NCBI GenBank assembly: GCA_958450325.1
Contig: OY288251.1
Location: 63,195,666-63,259,665, forward strand
Direction: 5' to 3'
Length of the DNA stretch: 64,000 bases
Origin: Agrostemma githago
Lineage: Eukaryota; Streptophyta; Magnoliopsida; Caryophyllales; Caryophyllaceae
Shown: one piece after another, positions 1 through 11,898 of the stretch
Layout of the letters: the number at the start of each line of letters is the position of its first letter
Position numbering within the stretch: the stretch's first letter is position 1
Notes under the pieces: model-generated
Told to the model about the DNA's origin: nothing
Seen by the model: only the letters and a program-made list of their open reading frames with translations
Databases searched by the model: none
Made by a program: the position numbers and the translations under genes

Positions 1-927
1 TGTCGTCATGGGTCGTACACTAAGTACAGCCCATTTCGATTTCAGAGTTTACGGGGCTCGTCCCTTTGCATTGCGATACCGATACCGTCTCTACCGGTTA
101 TCGTGTATAGAATGACTCTCGTGCGCCAACGGTTTCAGGCATCCGGAAACCGAGATTCTGAGTAAGGGGTGAGGGTACGTGTTGGGAAGCCCACTAAGGA
201 CACCCAACCCCGCCCGCACTTAGCGGCCTCTACTAAGACATCGTTCGTTGTTCGTGTATGCGTGCTAGTAAAATGACTAAATGATATGCAAACAGCGTTT
301 TCGGCTAAGCATGCGAATTATGTGTGAGCTATGTCATTTAATGCATCTAAGTTATTGTCGGAGTAGTTTAGCATGCGAGGTTCATTTATAAAGCGATAAG
401 CATCAAAATAAACAAAGCTCGTAAATACGTACAAAATACACTGGCGGAAATACAACCCGGCCCATACAAAATAACGATCGATAAAAAAAGCATAAACGGA
501 AAGTAAGGAAAAACGATAAATAATAACCCGAAACGGACCTGTATATAATAAATACAAACTAGACCGTAAGTTGTGCAAATGGACGAACTTCGATTAAATA
601 TACATTATATTGTGTACTAAACAAAGGACGGAGATATGGGCCCTAGGCGTGATGCTAGCCCGATCCCAAATCCCGATGCCTTGTCCCGACTTATCACATC
701 GAAAAAATTGGCGTCTAAATTAATCATGTGTCGGATACGACTAGAGGGTCGTCAACACAAGACTAATAGTGAGAGACAATCGATCAAAATCGTTTAAGTG
801 AAATGATATGCATGCGTTTTGAAAATGTAATCACGTGATTGACCTTGCACGTGACGACTAAGTCGTAAAAAAAAGACGAGGCTCGGATAATGAAATAAAG
901 CGCTCGACTTGTTGGGCTAAAAGACCC

Positions 928-1036
928 ACTCGATTGAGTCATGACCTGGACTCGATCGAGTGCGCCTTCGAGGTAGCTACTGCCCAGTTTTTGGGATGCT
1001 ACTCGATCGAGTGGCCTATGGCACTCGGTCGAGTGC
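928..1036. repeat. Second cluster of CACTCGATCGAGTG-like palindromes
   Basis: Four more copies or variants (CACTCGATTGAGT, ACTCGATCGAGTGC, ACTCGATCGAGTGG, CACTCGGTCGAGTG) occur within about 110 bp. Relative to the minus-strand promoter at 1975 this is the transcribed (R/U5) part of the LTR, so the motif is not limited to U3. Confidence 0.75.
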
Positions 1037-1970
1037 TCCCTGTACGAGTCATAACTCGTTTCGGAAAAGGTGGCTATTCCGGTTTATTTGTTTTAAAATC
1101 GATGGTTGGCCGAGTTGAATAGAAATATTGCATGATTTAAATTCAACTCGACTTCCGGTATTATAATCGTGTAATATACGATCATAATACCGTCATCGGA
1201 GTTTTGTGAAAAGTCTCATTATGGGATTGAAAATTTGATTAGTGACGAAATGGTGCCCCTCCGCGTCACAACATCGAAACTAATCCTAACGTATTATGTG
1301 ATGTTGATTTTCGCATCAACGGATTCCGTACTAATCTTAGAAATGGAATCAAACGCGTTCAACTATGATCGACCACGATCACGTTACGCCCTTGAGTACA
1401 TTGGGGCGGCGCTCCTCGAAAGGGTGTCACCTCCGTTGTGGCTCGTAAAGAGATTAAACGGACTTGGTGTGGTGATTATAGTTAAACGTGTTCGAATCCG
1501 AGTTTTAATACTATATACGTATACGTGGTATGTGTATTTGGACGAAATGTAAATGACGATAAATAAATGTTAGATTGGTGAGTAACAAAAATTAAAAAAA
1601 GTTAATATGCGATTAAATTAAACGTTAGTGTTAGTATACTAATACGATTATAACATAAAGCATAAAAATGTATATATATAAATAGAGATAATAAAGATTG
1701 AGACGAGGTTGATGACACCCTCAACATACATGCTTAGAATGACCTCGGCAATGGACTCGTAATAGCGACGGGAACGCGGGAGTATCGAGGATGTATGTAA
1801 AGTTATGGTGTGTGTGTGGATGGTTTTGTCGGTTTTTTCGATAGACAAGGACTCGGTTTTTGTGTAGTATGGCTTATGGTTGTAGTGTGAAGAGGATGAG
1901 TAGATTAGGGTAGAAATGTAGGCTTCTTGTATGCATGAAAAATCTTGCAAATGAAGAGCACAAGGAGGGG

Positions 1971-1980
1971 TATTTATAGA
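1971..1980 (-). promoter_or_regulatory. LTR core promoter (TATA box)
   Basis: On the minus strand this reads TCTATAAATA, a good plant TATA box. It lies about 520 bases inside the LTR from its element-5' edge at 2496, as expected for the U3/R boundary. The Tat LTR pair has a TATA box at the equivalent place (28871-28880 and 11136-11145). Confidence 0.7.
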
Positions 1981-2001
1981 GTTTACCCCTCGACCTAGGG
2001 T

Positions 2002-2109
2002 CACTCGATCGAGTGGCCCTAGTGCACTCAATCGAGTGCCCTAAAAAGAGGTCTGTTGCGTTTTTGTGGCTCCACTCGATCGAGTGAGGTCAATCCACTC
2101 GATCGAGTG
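2002..2109. repeat. Cluster of CACTCGATCGAGTG palindromes in U3
   Basis: Perfect 14-bp palindromes CACTCGATCGAGTG lie at 2002-2015, 2073-2086 and 2096-2109, with a one-base variant (CACTCAATCGAGTG) at about 2025-2038. In the minus-strand reading they sit 20-140 bp upstream of the TATA box at 1971-1980, a typical place for activator sites. The Tat LTR pair has related forms (CACTCGGTCAAGTG, ACTCGGCCGAGT) at about 29030-29190 and 11290-11460, again upstream of its TATA box. Confidence 0.8.
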
Positions 2110-2496
2110 GATAGGGTTGGCGAGCCATTTTAGGAAATGGTTGACTCTTTTGATTTTTTGAGGATTGTGTTCGGACGCAGGTTTCTAGAAGCGAACCTGG
2201 TTGACCTTAGGTGACGGATTCGTCTTTGACCGGGTTTTGACCCGGTCGCCAAAAGACGATTTTTATTTTTGGTGTCGGTTTTGGCCCAAATTAGTCTCAT
2301 TTTACTCGAAACGACCCACTGGGTCTGAATTTGAGGTTGGTTTTGAGAGATTTGCACTCCGCTAAAAGTCCATGGAGGATATTATTGATTCCGAGCCCAT
2401 ATTCGAGCATACTAAGTCACGTTTGCGTCCGATCATCATTGGGTGTTTTGTCGGGAACTGCTATAGACAATAGCAGGCAAAATGCGGGTGTCTACA

Positions 2497-2958
2497 AGTA
2501 TTTATTAATGTTATTAAGAATTAAAGATCGTCTGGGTCAATAATATCGTCTACGTTAGGAAAATCGTCTTTTTCCTCCTTTTCAAGAAATTTTCAGTCGA
2601 AATGATTTGACCCAAATACGGTTCTAGAAAAGTGATTCCGCCAAATACTGAGCAGCTCCACATTCCCGATGCTCCAATTATAGAAAAGGACGAGGGAGTA
2701 AATATAATATGTAGTACGGAGTATATAATATTGTAGTATATATAGAGGAGTAATAGTGTGGAGTAGTAGTAGTAATAATATACGAGTACTAGTAGTACAC
2801 TACGTAGTAATAATACTCCATGTAAGTAGTAAATGTAGTAATTAGAGTAGTATATATACTACTTGGATGTTGTAGTTGTAGTTGCAGGAAATGTAGTAAG
2901 TAGGTTTAGATGTAGGTTATGTGTAATAGTAGGTTTAGTTAGGTGTAGGTCATGTAAG
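2497..2958. other. Intergenic DNA with a cryptic TAG/GTA-rich tract
   Basis: No gene is seen. From about 2695 to 2950 the plus strand is dominated by irregular 'gtagta', 'tagtag' and 'tatat' triplets, a degenerate simple repeat rather than a clean microsatellite. Similar 'gtatgtgtaggagt' sequence resumes at 33220 on the far side of the Harbinger element, so the two stretches were one before that insertion. Confidence 0.6.
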
Positions 2959-3321
2959 TTAGAGCAACCACAATGGTTGTTCATCCATTGTGGTCCATTT
3001 GTCGCCACGTCACCGCCACATCATTTACTTACAAACTCAACCCTTATGAACTTGTATCAACAATGGTAAAAGTTCATCAAAGTTCATAAATGGGTACCAC
3101 CCATAATCTACTCCCAACATTTAATTTCTACTAACAAAATATCATATATTTAATTAAAATCATTTTGGATTACTTTAACAATGAACTAGTAAAAATAATT
3201 AATACAAACACTTTTAAAAAAATTAAATTAAACTAAATTACTTTTACATAATTATTATTTTAACATTATAAAAACGTACAAAGTACTCTCCAACAAAAAC
3301 TAATACAATAATTTTAAAAAT

Positions 3322-4631
3322 TTATAATTCGATACTTCCTCCAAAACGTTCCCAAATATGTTCCACCAAGTCCGCCTTCAAATTATTGTGAATTTCACGA
3401 TCACGTAGCTCGGCACGACTATGGAGAAATGATTGAAAATCACTCAATAACCCTCCATGTACTTGTACGGAAGATTCTTCGACATCAGTCTCCCAATTAG
3501 TTATTTGCATCCCTTCATCTTCAACAATCATGTTATGTAGTATAATACATGCATACATGATATCTTTTAAATGTTTTCTATCCCAAAAACGAGCCGCATG
3601 GCATATAATTGCCCATCGTGCTTGAAGAACACCAAAAGCACGTTCTACATCTTTTCTGGCCGACTCTTGCTGTTTCTTGAATAATTGTCTCTTTGGGTCC
3701 ATTGGATGGGGGAAACTCTTAACAAAGGTTGCCCACTCCGGATATATACCATCAACTAAATAATACCCTTTTGAGTATTCAGTTCCATTAGCCGAGAAAT
3801 TAACTTCTGGAGCAAATCCTTCGACGACATCATTGAACAATGACGACTAACGAAGAACATTGATATCATTGTTTGATTCGGCTACTCCAAAGAACGCATG
3901 CCATATCCATAAATCTTGAGACGCAACAGCTTCAAGCATAATTGTTGGGACTCCATGATCACCTCGCGTGTACTGACCATGCCAGGCAACTGGACATGCT
4001 CTCCATTGCCAATGCATGCAGTCGAGGCTTCCTAGCATGCCTGGAAAGCCATGATGATTTAAGTGCATTTGAAGTAATCGTTCAACATCTGCTTCATTTG
4101 GCCTTCTAAGGTATTGACGACCGAATACCTCAATAACACTGCGACAAAAATTAAACAAGCACTCCTTGGCCGTAGTTTCGCCAATTCTTATGTATTCATC
4201 GTAAGAATCAGGTGGATTCCCATACGCCAGTTGTCGAATTGCAGCGGTGCATTTCTGTATTGGAGAAAGTCCCCTTTCTCTTGATGCACTGTACCTTAAC
4301 TGAAAGTATTCATACCTTTCAGATAAAGTGTTCGTAATACGAATGAACAAACTTCTTTGCATTCGAAACCTTCGACGAAACATCTCAGGTGGATACACCG
4401 GGTTGTCGGAAAAGTAATCGGCGAAAATATGATTATGACCATCAAGATGATTTCTAACGATAGGTTGCCTTGTTCTTACAACACTTTCTCTTTTTCTCCT
4501 TTGTACTAATGCCCTAAACATTTCCTCATCTTGATCATCCTCCAATTCATTAATTACTAATTGGTAAAGAAGTTTTTTGTATTTGCGTTGGAGCTACTGC
4601 TAAAATTATTATTGTTAAGATTGTTCGCCAT
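3322..4631 (-). pseudogene. PIF/Harbinger DDE transposase (ALP1/HARBI1-like nuclease), broken
   Basis: This is the transposon nuclease that cuts and joins the TIRs. It shows GSLDCMHW (first Asp) followed by the W-x-W segment, then ESNNDINVL (second Asp) and ERAFGVLQ (Glu), the DDE residues of the family, and the C-terminal IILHNMIVEDE. The likely start is the ATG at 4629-4631, giving an Asn/Ser-rich N-terminus. Two breaks are seen: a one-base shift in the A-run near 4580, and an in-frame TAG at 3847-3849 just after the second Asp, where family members usually have Gln, so probably CAG to TAG. The overall length, about 435 codons, is normal. The partner is the Myb-like protein encoded at 30092-30955 and 5300-5637; both genes share a related upstream sequence. 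Confidence 0.92.
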
Positions 4632-4842
4632 TTTTTGTTTGAAAGGGATGAACAACTTAATTTGTGAGAAAATATGAATTTGTAGTCATAGATAACATGA
4701 CTATATATAGTACCTTATCTAAAATCTCTATATTATCAAAATCTTATCCGAAATCTCTATCTTATCAAAATCTTATCCGATATTGTAAAATATTATTAAT
4801 AAAGTAGATAATATTTGTATTGTCTTGTCAGTATCGGATAAT

Positions 4843-5088
4843 AAAGTAGAGTTGTCATGTCTCATTTTCGAATATGTATTGTCTTATCGTCAAACTTTAT
4901 GTCGGAGTGGAGCAGTGTGTAGTCACATCTATTCTGATATCTTATTTAATAAATTATTTTTTTGCAAAGTAGAGTTGTCATGTCGCATTTTCAAATATGT
5001 ATTGTTTTGTTGTCAAACTTTATGTCGGAGTGGAGTAGTGTGTAGTCACATCCATTCTGATATCTTATTTAATAAATTTAAACATAAA
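4843..5088. repeat. Two-copy 123-bp direct repeat upstream of the Harbinger transposase gene
   Basis: The unit begins 'aaagtagagttgtcatgt' at 4843 and again at 4966, and includes 'agtgtgtagtcacatc' and 'gatatcttatttaataaat'. The same words occur at 31215-31501 upstream of the Myb-like gene of the same transposon, in the same orientation relative to the gene. The adjoining 4690-4800 stretch of 'aaaatcttatccgaaatc' repeats also matches 31040-31180. A promoter or transposase-binding role is an inference. Confidence 0.8.
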
Positions 5089-5299
5089 GAAATGCAAAAT
5101 TAAACACCAAACTTAACACTCATAAAATTAACTGAATTAAAACTAACATAAAAACAACTACACTATCACAAATTAAAATATAAACAACTTAAACATGAAG
5201 GAACTACAATTAACTACCAACTTAAACGAAACAATATTACAAATACAAGTAGAAACTTGAGGAAGGGAAACATTAAGACATTATTAAACTAAATCATAA

Positions 5300-5637
5300 T
5301 TAGTTGTTGTACTTCGCACGAATTTTGTCACACATTCGTTGGTGAATCGCCCTTGCATCTTCGCCCATAGAACTAGTATCAGCATTGATTATATCAAGTT
5401 CTTCTCTCATAGAAGTGGTTTCGATTTTTTCTTTTATGTCTTTTAGGAAAGACAATTTTTCACGCTGATACGTATCATATTTGACAAAATCCTCATCTAC
5501 TGATGATTCTCCATGTTGTCGTCCTTTGTTTTTTCCTTTCTTCCTTGCCTTGGATGCTTTTGTTCCCATAGGGCGTACGCAAACTTCGTCATCTGCATTA
5601 GACGAAGACCTTTTTGATCCAATGGATGGCTCTATTG
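5300..5637 (-). pseudogene. 3' coding part of the Harbinger Myb/SANT-like gene, cut off by the CACTA insertion
   Basis: An open minus-strand frame runs from the CACTA border at 5637 down to a stop at 5300-5302. It is Lys/Ser-rich (a KASKARKKGKNKGR stretch, a possible nuclear signal), then a helical charged C-terminus ending with RMCDKIRAKYNN. It matches the tail expected for the Myb/SANT-like protein (NAM-associated type) of PIF/Harbinger elements, whose N-terminal part ends at 30092 on the other side of the CACTA element. The two halves do not rejoin in frame when the CACTA is removed: one base is off. Confidence 0.8.
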
Positions 5638-5940
5638 CACTACTACAAATCCCTATGATTCTCGACGCTTTTTCCTTTTATTTTCGTCACTTAAAAGTGT
5701 CGAGAATTATATTCCTGATGCTTCAGAAAAGCGTCGGATTTTGGGCCGTCAGAAATTTCTGACGCTTTTAAGTGTCACTATTCTCGTCACTTTCTTGTGT
5801 CAACAATTCATGCCAACACTTTATGGCGTCAAGACTTCTGACGCTTTTATGTGTCAAGAACTCAGAGGTTGACACTAATGTGCGTAAAGAAAAAAATGGT
5901 GGTAACTAGCCTTGACACAAAAAAGCATCAAGATTTACTT
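5638..5940. repeat. CACTA left terminus with subterminal repeats
   Basis: After the CACTA terminus, 300 bp contain repeated variants of 'gacgcttttaagtgtc' and 'ttgacac' (for example near 5665, 5690, 5715, 5758, 5800, 5838, 5868 and 5910), some as inverted pairs. This density is typical of CACTA subterminal regions where the transposase complex assembles. Confidence 0.8.
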
Positions 5941-7399
5941 TAAAGAAAATAGTTCATAATTCTTTTTTTTTATATATATTGACAAAAGGATATATAATAA
6001 ACCTTCAACATTTTTACCATAATTTAAATATAATACGAAATAAATAAATAAACAAAAAACCATGTATCTAACAAAGTTAATCAAATAAAATATTAAATAA
6101 TAACCAATATACGTACAGTAGTGTACGATTGTCAATCATGCAAATATAGTACCATGATTGATTCAATAATGTCTCGTACAAAATAGAAGACTAAAAAAAA
6201 TTACGTGAAAATATCTGCTCTCAAACATAATTGAGTACGTACTAAATTAATAACCCAATCTAATATCGATCGAAAAGAAAAATATATGTAACGAAATAAA
6301 GTGCACTTGCGAGAAGTCGACAAATCCCGATAGCCAGCTGGAGGTCACTATTATTTTCTCAATCCACCAACAGTATTGATTCCAGGGAGATACTCTCACG
6401 TGCTTCTCGTTACTCTTTTAACCCAAAATCAAAAGGCTCAGACCCTGAGAAAAATCATCCCTCATCTTCAAAAAACATTAGTTTTCTTATAAATTTCAGC
6501 AACATGTAACACTAATCAGGAAACAACCTCATTGTTCTTCATACACCCAAATTGAAGTCACAACAAGATTTAAGTGACCGTCAATACAACATCGTTTAAC
6601 CAAATTAACATTAAGAAACACACATTAATATGATGTATGTAGGAGCTTATGTCATGTTTGGAGGGCCACACATTGGTTTCCTTATATTGGAATTCATACA
6701 GGTTCTACAAAATGAAAGTAACACACACAAAACACGTTACCAGATATCTTCTACTCTGGAGATGTGCTAGACAGATTGTGTTGTTTTTTCTTGATGATGA
6801 CACAGATTACTGCAGTAAAGCAGATTTGGTAAGAATTTAGGCTTATGTTCATGGAAAAAAAACGTCAGAAAACAAAATTTCAACAGTTGCATCGGCAAAG
6901 ATAGTTGCTTGCAATCAATTAGAACATAACTCAACAGTTCAGGTTTTCTAGTAATGCATAGCATCAAACCAGGTACCATGCTACACGATATAACACACAA
7001 ATTGCAACATTCTTTTTGCATTTATTTAGAGCAGCTTGGTATCACACTTGTCTTGAATTGAACTGGAAACCACAACCTCTGGAAGGCCTATTCTAAGTGT
7101 AGAAGGTTGTATAGTGCAGCCTGAAAACTAGTAAAAACACATCATGCATTGTCATAACTAATATGTGATAAAATATAAGATAGTTTGGAATATGATATTC
7201 ATTGCATTGCTTTCAAGGCTTGTCATACTTTTGACTAAAGTTTTAGACTTTGAGAGTAAGAGCTGGTATATTCATCCAGAAATGATTACTTGTCCGTCAT
7301 AGAGAATCAATTCAATACGCAGATATTGTAGCCGTCAACATTATACTAATAAAAGAAGAAAAACAAATCATGAGGATCTTATTCAAACAAGCTTACATG
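5941..7399. other. CACTA interior, no recognisable gene
   Basis: AT-rich DNA with only short, non-overlapping ORFs on both strands (longest about 84 codons). I see no conserved domain, splice-consistent exons or repeats. It may include captured host sequence, but I cannot identify it. Confidence 0.5.
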
Positions 7400-7404
7400 T
7401 TTAC

Positions 7405-7692
7405 CCATTCCTAGTGATTCAGGCTATGTTCAATGCTTCTTTGTATCATGTGTGGCTCCAGAGGAACAGGGGGAGAATTGAAGCCATCGTCATGAGACAT
7501 GAATTTGTCATGAAAGCAATCCGCGCTGATCTTAGTACGAGATTCAAATCATGTATGAGTATTAAGATTACCGCAGCTGATATGACTGGGCTACCCAGGC
7601 TTGAAATTACTCAATAGAATCAACTTTGACCTGAATGTAATTATTTGATTCATTAATATATATACTTCGTATTTACCTTTTACCAAAAAAAG
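7405..7692 (+). mobile_element. 5'-truncated LINE 3' end
   Basis: The frame at 7414-7617 contains 'YHVWLQRNRGR', the Trp/Arg-Asn motif found at the C-terminus of plant L1-type ORF2 (zf-RVT region; the full LINE at 16942-22032 has 'VYELWKERNMR' at the same place). It is followed by a short 3' UTR and 'ttttaccaaaaaaa' ending at 7691, a LINE poly(A) tail. Only the last 70 or so codons are present, consistent with 5' truncation during target-primed reverse transcription. I could not define target duplications. Confidence 0.72.
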
Positions 7693-9307
7693 GCAGTTAC
7701 TATAAATTATAATTCGACCTCATAAACATCCAGATGATATGAAAATTATGAACCCTTGAAATCTAGAAATCAGTACAATCTTAACCTCACATAAATGGCT
7801 GTTTCTTCCGCGAGTTTCAGCAAAGTCTTTAACATGATAAAAAAATAAAGTTTGAGTATGAAGATAAATACCACCAAATAGCAAAAGAAAGATCACTAGA
7901 ATCTAGAATACAATAAAATGATAATTATTGAAAGAATTTGTTTAATTTGAAATATTAGCCAAAATATTAACCTCACATAAGTGTCGGTTTCTATCATCCG
8001 AGTCATCTCGGAATGCTACATAGTACGTATATGAATTTTAATGAGCCTGAGCAAACTAAATTAGCAAAACAGCTCCAGTGAATTAAGATACACTTGATTA
8101 AGAATAACATATGTTACAAGTAAAATATAATATCAACACATATCATTTTCAATTAATAACAAGTACTCCGTATCTTGTAGGAAAAGAGGATGGATAAAAC
8201 AAATAAGATGGTAATTTTTGTTCAACAAGCACATTCGTCATTAAGCTAGACGAGCCCACTCAAATTAGGCCCCTGTTTATTGGCTAGTTCAGTTACCAGA
8301 GTATCTTTGGTGGGCTCGTGCACCTGCTACATAACATCACTATACCAGGCCTACTTCTCCCAAGTCCCAACTGCTAGACTGTCTTGGGGAATAGCTGTAA
8401 TGTATTCAATCCAAATCATACTTAAAAAAAATCCTTCTGAACAACATAATAAGCTTCAATAGGTATTCTAAACTTTTTGACAAAACATAGGTACCAAAAC
8501 ACAAACATATAATATAAATCCATGATTGAACTGAGATTGAGATAACAATCCCAACACCAAAAGAGAGATGTAAACAAACAATTATACAATGAAATTAAAA
8601 ACAAGATATGCCTAGGGCTTGTGCTTATAGGGAAGAAAACATTTTGGAGGTGCTGAACTCGGAATAGGTACAATACATCCAAGCAATCAAATAAATTAAA
8701 ATTAAGATATGCAAAACAATGGTGATTATGCCTTTAATTACCTTATATTATAACCAAAATTAAGGGCAAAATGATCAATGAAGAAGCATTTTGATATATC
8801 TCAACTCCATAATGCAAATTTCTGAGGAACAATTTCTCAGGGGTTAGGAGTAATAGATATACTCAAGTTTCTTATAAAATTACACAAATGAATATGTAGA
8901 GAGCAATGGGCTACACAATGATAACAAATAGTAATAATTATCTAAGACAGTGACGCCAACCTCTCCAGAGATTTAAAAGTATTCTAGAGATAAACACATG
9001 ACATAGAATGGTGGAGTGAATTAATCTTGATGCTAGAGCCTGTTTTACGGAACCTGAAATAGTTAGCAAGATGAGTTTAGATTGATTCTCGACCAACTAG
9101 TTCAATTAAACAAAATAATTAAGATTAAAATGTGATATTCAGGACGAGAAGCGCATTCAAACATAAGTAGAACGAGACAAAATCTGGAAATTTGCAATAT
9201 AAGTAGAACCAGTATGTCTAAAATTCCTCCACTCATAGCATTAATATCTACCAGCCCAATTAAAGAATTTCAAGGAAGACAGGATATCATAGCTTTTATA
9301 CCAGAGC
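7693..9307. other. CACTA interior, no recognisable gene
   Basis: The only ORFs are short (up to 86 codons). Read on the minus strand the segment resembles transcribed noncoding or intron-rich DNA continuing from the leader-like segment at 29626-29960, but no protein is recognisable. Confidence 0.45.
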
Positions 9308-9312
9308 ATCTT
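9308..9312. repeat. Target-site duplication ATCTT of the Tat element (left)
   Basis: ATCTT directly precedes the LTR start at 9313 and is repeated exactly at 29621-29625 after the other LTR. A 5-bp duplication is standard for gypsy integrases. Confidence 0.95.
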
Positions 9313-11885
9313 TGTGGACATGACATAGGTCCACCCCGACGCGGCGAAGCGCGGGTTTTGGGGAGGCGATAAAATTTCCATATGAGATGGATCAAATTGA
9401 ATTTTAAATCGAAGTAGGAGTCGCCACCGAATTTTATGGTTATTCGGAACCATTCGAACCCACTCTATGTCGTTGTGGGCCATACTTAAAGCCTGGCCCA
9501 TTTCCGATGTCAGAGTTTATTGGGTTCGTCCCTTTGCATTACGATATCGATGCCGACTGAAGCGGTTAATCGTATATTGAATGACTCTCGTTGCCAATGG
9601 TTTCGGACATCCGGAAACCACGGTTCTGAGTAAGGGGTGAGGGTACGTGTTGGGAAGTTCAGCGAGAACACCCAACCCCGCCCGCACTTAGCGACCTTTA
9701 CTAAGATATCGTTCGGTTTTGTGTACACGCGTTAGTTCGACGATAGAAATGATATGCAGAGATTATTTTCCTAAGACATGTGAGGAAAAATACATAAATG
9801 GGTTGCTAAGTCGTTTAATGCATGTTAAACTAATAACGTCAAAGTTATTTTAGCATGTGAAGTTCGTTTTAGTCTAATAAAACGATAAAAACAGAATATG
9901 GGAATAAGATGCTACAAACACGAGAAAACGAGTTAGTAACGATGAATAATAATATAGGAAAGAATTATGAAATCGAGAAAATAAATATTAATCGAAATCT
10001 AAAAAAAATATAGTTTAAAACGTTGTTTTGTATAAAAACGATGTTCGAGAAAAAATAAAAAAAACGAGAAAGACGTGTTTGGGCCGTGAGCCGCGCGACT
10101 CGTCCGAGACTCATGCGGGTCGCGTGGCGGCCTGATTTCGACAACGGTTTTCGGAATTTTTTTTGATTAAATCGCGTACGAATATCGCATAACTCGTACT
10201 CGACTTAATATTCTCGATATTCGTTATATTCGATAGTTGATTATCAAATATTTAGAATAGTTTTGGAAAAGATATAAATTTAGAAATCATCTCGTAAAAT
10301 AATAAAAAATAAACGAACGAAAAACTAAAAAAATAGAACCGGATCAGACTCGTGCGCGAGTCGCCTGGACCGGGCGCGACTCGCGTACGGGTCTGATTTT
10401 TATTTTTTTTGTTCGAAAATTGTTAACTTTATAAATCGCGTACAAATATGAATTAATCTATACTCGATTTATATTTTCGATATTCGTCGTATTCGATATT
10501 CGATTATGAAATCGATATCGAATGGTCGGAATGACTTTAGAAAAAGTATTTTTTTTAAAAAAAGTTTGTTTTTAAACGAAAAAAATAAGAAAAGAGAATT
10601 TTGAAGGATTTTGAACGAAGAAAAATATAATGAAATCGTCGAAATCTTAATATAATTCTTTTCGATACGATATTCGATTATATAAAATCGGTATCATATT
10701 TTAAGAATATTTGATGAAAATAGTTTTTAGTAGTATCGATATTAAAAAAAAAATAAAAGAAGACCGACGAGAGACCCATAAAAAAACGAGAAGAAGGGAA
10801 GAGAAAAGAGAAGAGACGGGTTTGATTTACACCCTCAACCTACATGCTTTGTGTTCTCGGTATAAGGCTCGTTGGACGGTGGCTTAGGCACGGGAGCGTC
10901 GAGATGATGCGGGTGAGTTTAAGGTGTCGGTTTTTGGAGGTTTGGGACGCCGGGTTTGGACGTGCGGACAAGGCTCCGAGGCTTCGGGAAAAGTGTCGGG
11001 ATTCGCTAACTATCGGATTGGTGTATGAACCGTGTTATAAGGTTATTTTTTCGGTGTGATGGGTGTGTAAAAACCGTGTATGTTGGCTAAAAAAAACGTT
11101 GTAATTGATGTCTGTTTTGTGTTGGACGGGAGGTCCTATTTATAGGGAGTTTCCGACCTTGGTTTAGGAGAGTTTGAATACCGCTTAGGATAGGAAACGT
11201 AGGAGTTCGAGGGAAATAAGAATTCCGCTTTCTTGGCCAAGAAGAAAGGGAAACACGGCTGACTTGAAGGTGTATTGGCCGAGTGTTTTACACTCGGTCA
11301 AGTGTTCGAATCGGTTTTTGAATAGGATTCCTGTTCGAGCTAGAATTACCGCTTGAGTAAGAAGCTGAGGAGAACGAGGATTCCGTTTTCTTGTGAGGGA
11401 AGAAAAGAGGAAAAACCGGCTGGTTGTGCATTACTCGGCCGAGTGTTTGCACTCGGTTGAGTGTCTGAGTCGGTCCTCGGATAGAATTTCTACTCGAGAT
11501 CGAATTCTACCTTAAACGGAATTGTTTATTATTTTGTATGGCTGATTCTTGTAGTATCCGAGTTCAAACCGGATTGGTGGGGTGACACGGCATATTTTAT
11601 GCCTCGAAAATATCTTTGACCGGGTTTTGACTCGGTCGCTAAAAGACGATTTTACCCCTGGTGACGGTTTCGACCCAAATTAGTGTCATTTGACTCGAAA
11701 TGACCCAGTGGGCCTGGATTAGAGGTTGGTTTTGTGAGACTTGTACTCCTTAAAATGTCTAAACCAAATATCCATAATTACAAGCCCATATCCGAGTCTA
11801 TCAAAGCACGTTTATGTCCTATCATCATCGGGTGTTTGGCGGGAACTACTATAGACACCTGGCGGTCAAAATGTGGGTGTCTACA
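9313..11885 (-). repeat. 3' LTR of the Tat element
   Basis: 2573 bp, starting TGTGGACATGACATAGG and ending GGGTGTCTACA. It is almost identical to 27125-29620, except for about 75 bp (about 10540-10612) missing from the other copy, and scattered substitutions. TATA box on the minus strand at 11136-11145. A 71-codon ORF at 10844-11059 is present in both LTRs but has no recognisable domain and is probably chance. Confidence 0.96.
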
Positions 11886-11898
11886 GAGCCCCCACTCT
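11886..11898 (-). promoter_or_regulatory. Polypurine tract
   Basis: On the minus strand 'agagtgggggctc' lies immediately before the 3' LTR (TGTAGACACC...). It would prime plus-strand DNA synthesis. The position next to the LTR and the G-run are typical, although two pyrimidines adjoin the LTR. Confidence 0.75.

Larger units (their letters stand above)
1..2496 (-). mobile_element. Partial Tat-lineage LTR (5' LTR or solo LTR), truncated by window start
   Basis: Bases 1-300 align closely with 9470-9740 and 27280-27550 inside the two complete LTRs of the Tat element: shared blocks include 'tccctttgcatt', 'gtaaggggtgagggtacgtg' and 'cacccaaccccgcccgcac'. The right end 'gggtgtctaca' at 2486-2496 matches the LTR termini at 11885 and 29620. 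The sequence after 2496 ('agtatttatt') is not a polypurine tract. So this is either the 5' LTR of a minus-strand element lying mostly left of the window or a solo LTR. The middle has diverged strongly from the other LTR pair, so it is a different subfamily. Small ORFs inside are not conserved and are not called. Confidence 0.88.

Noticed and set aside
10844..11059. 71-codon ORF identical in both Tat LTRs (also 28580-28795)
   Set aside because: Identity only reflects recent LTR duplication. The homologous part of the LTR at 1-2496 does not keep the frame, and there is no domain.
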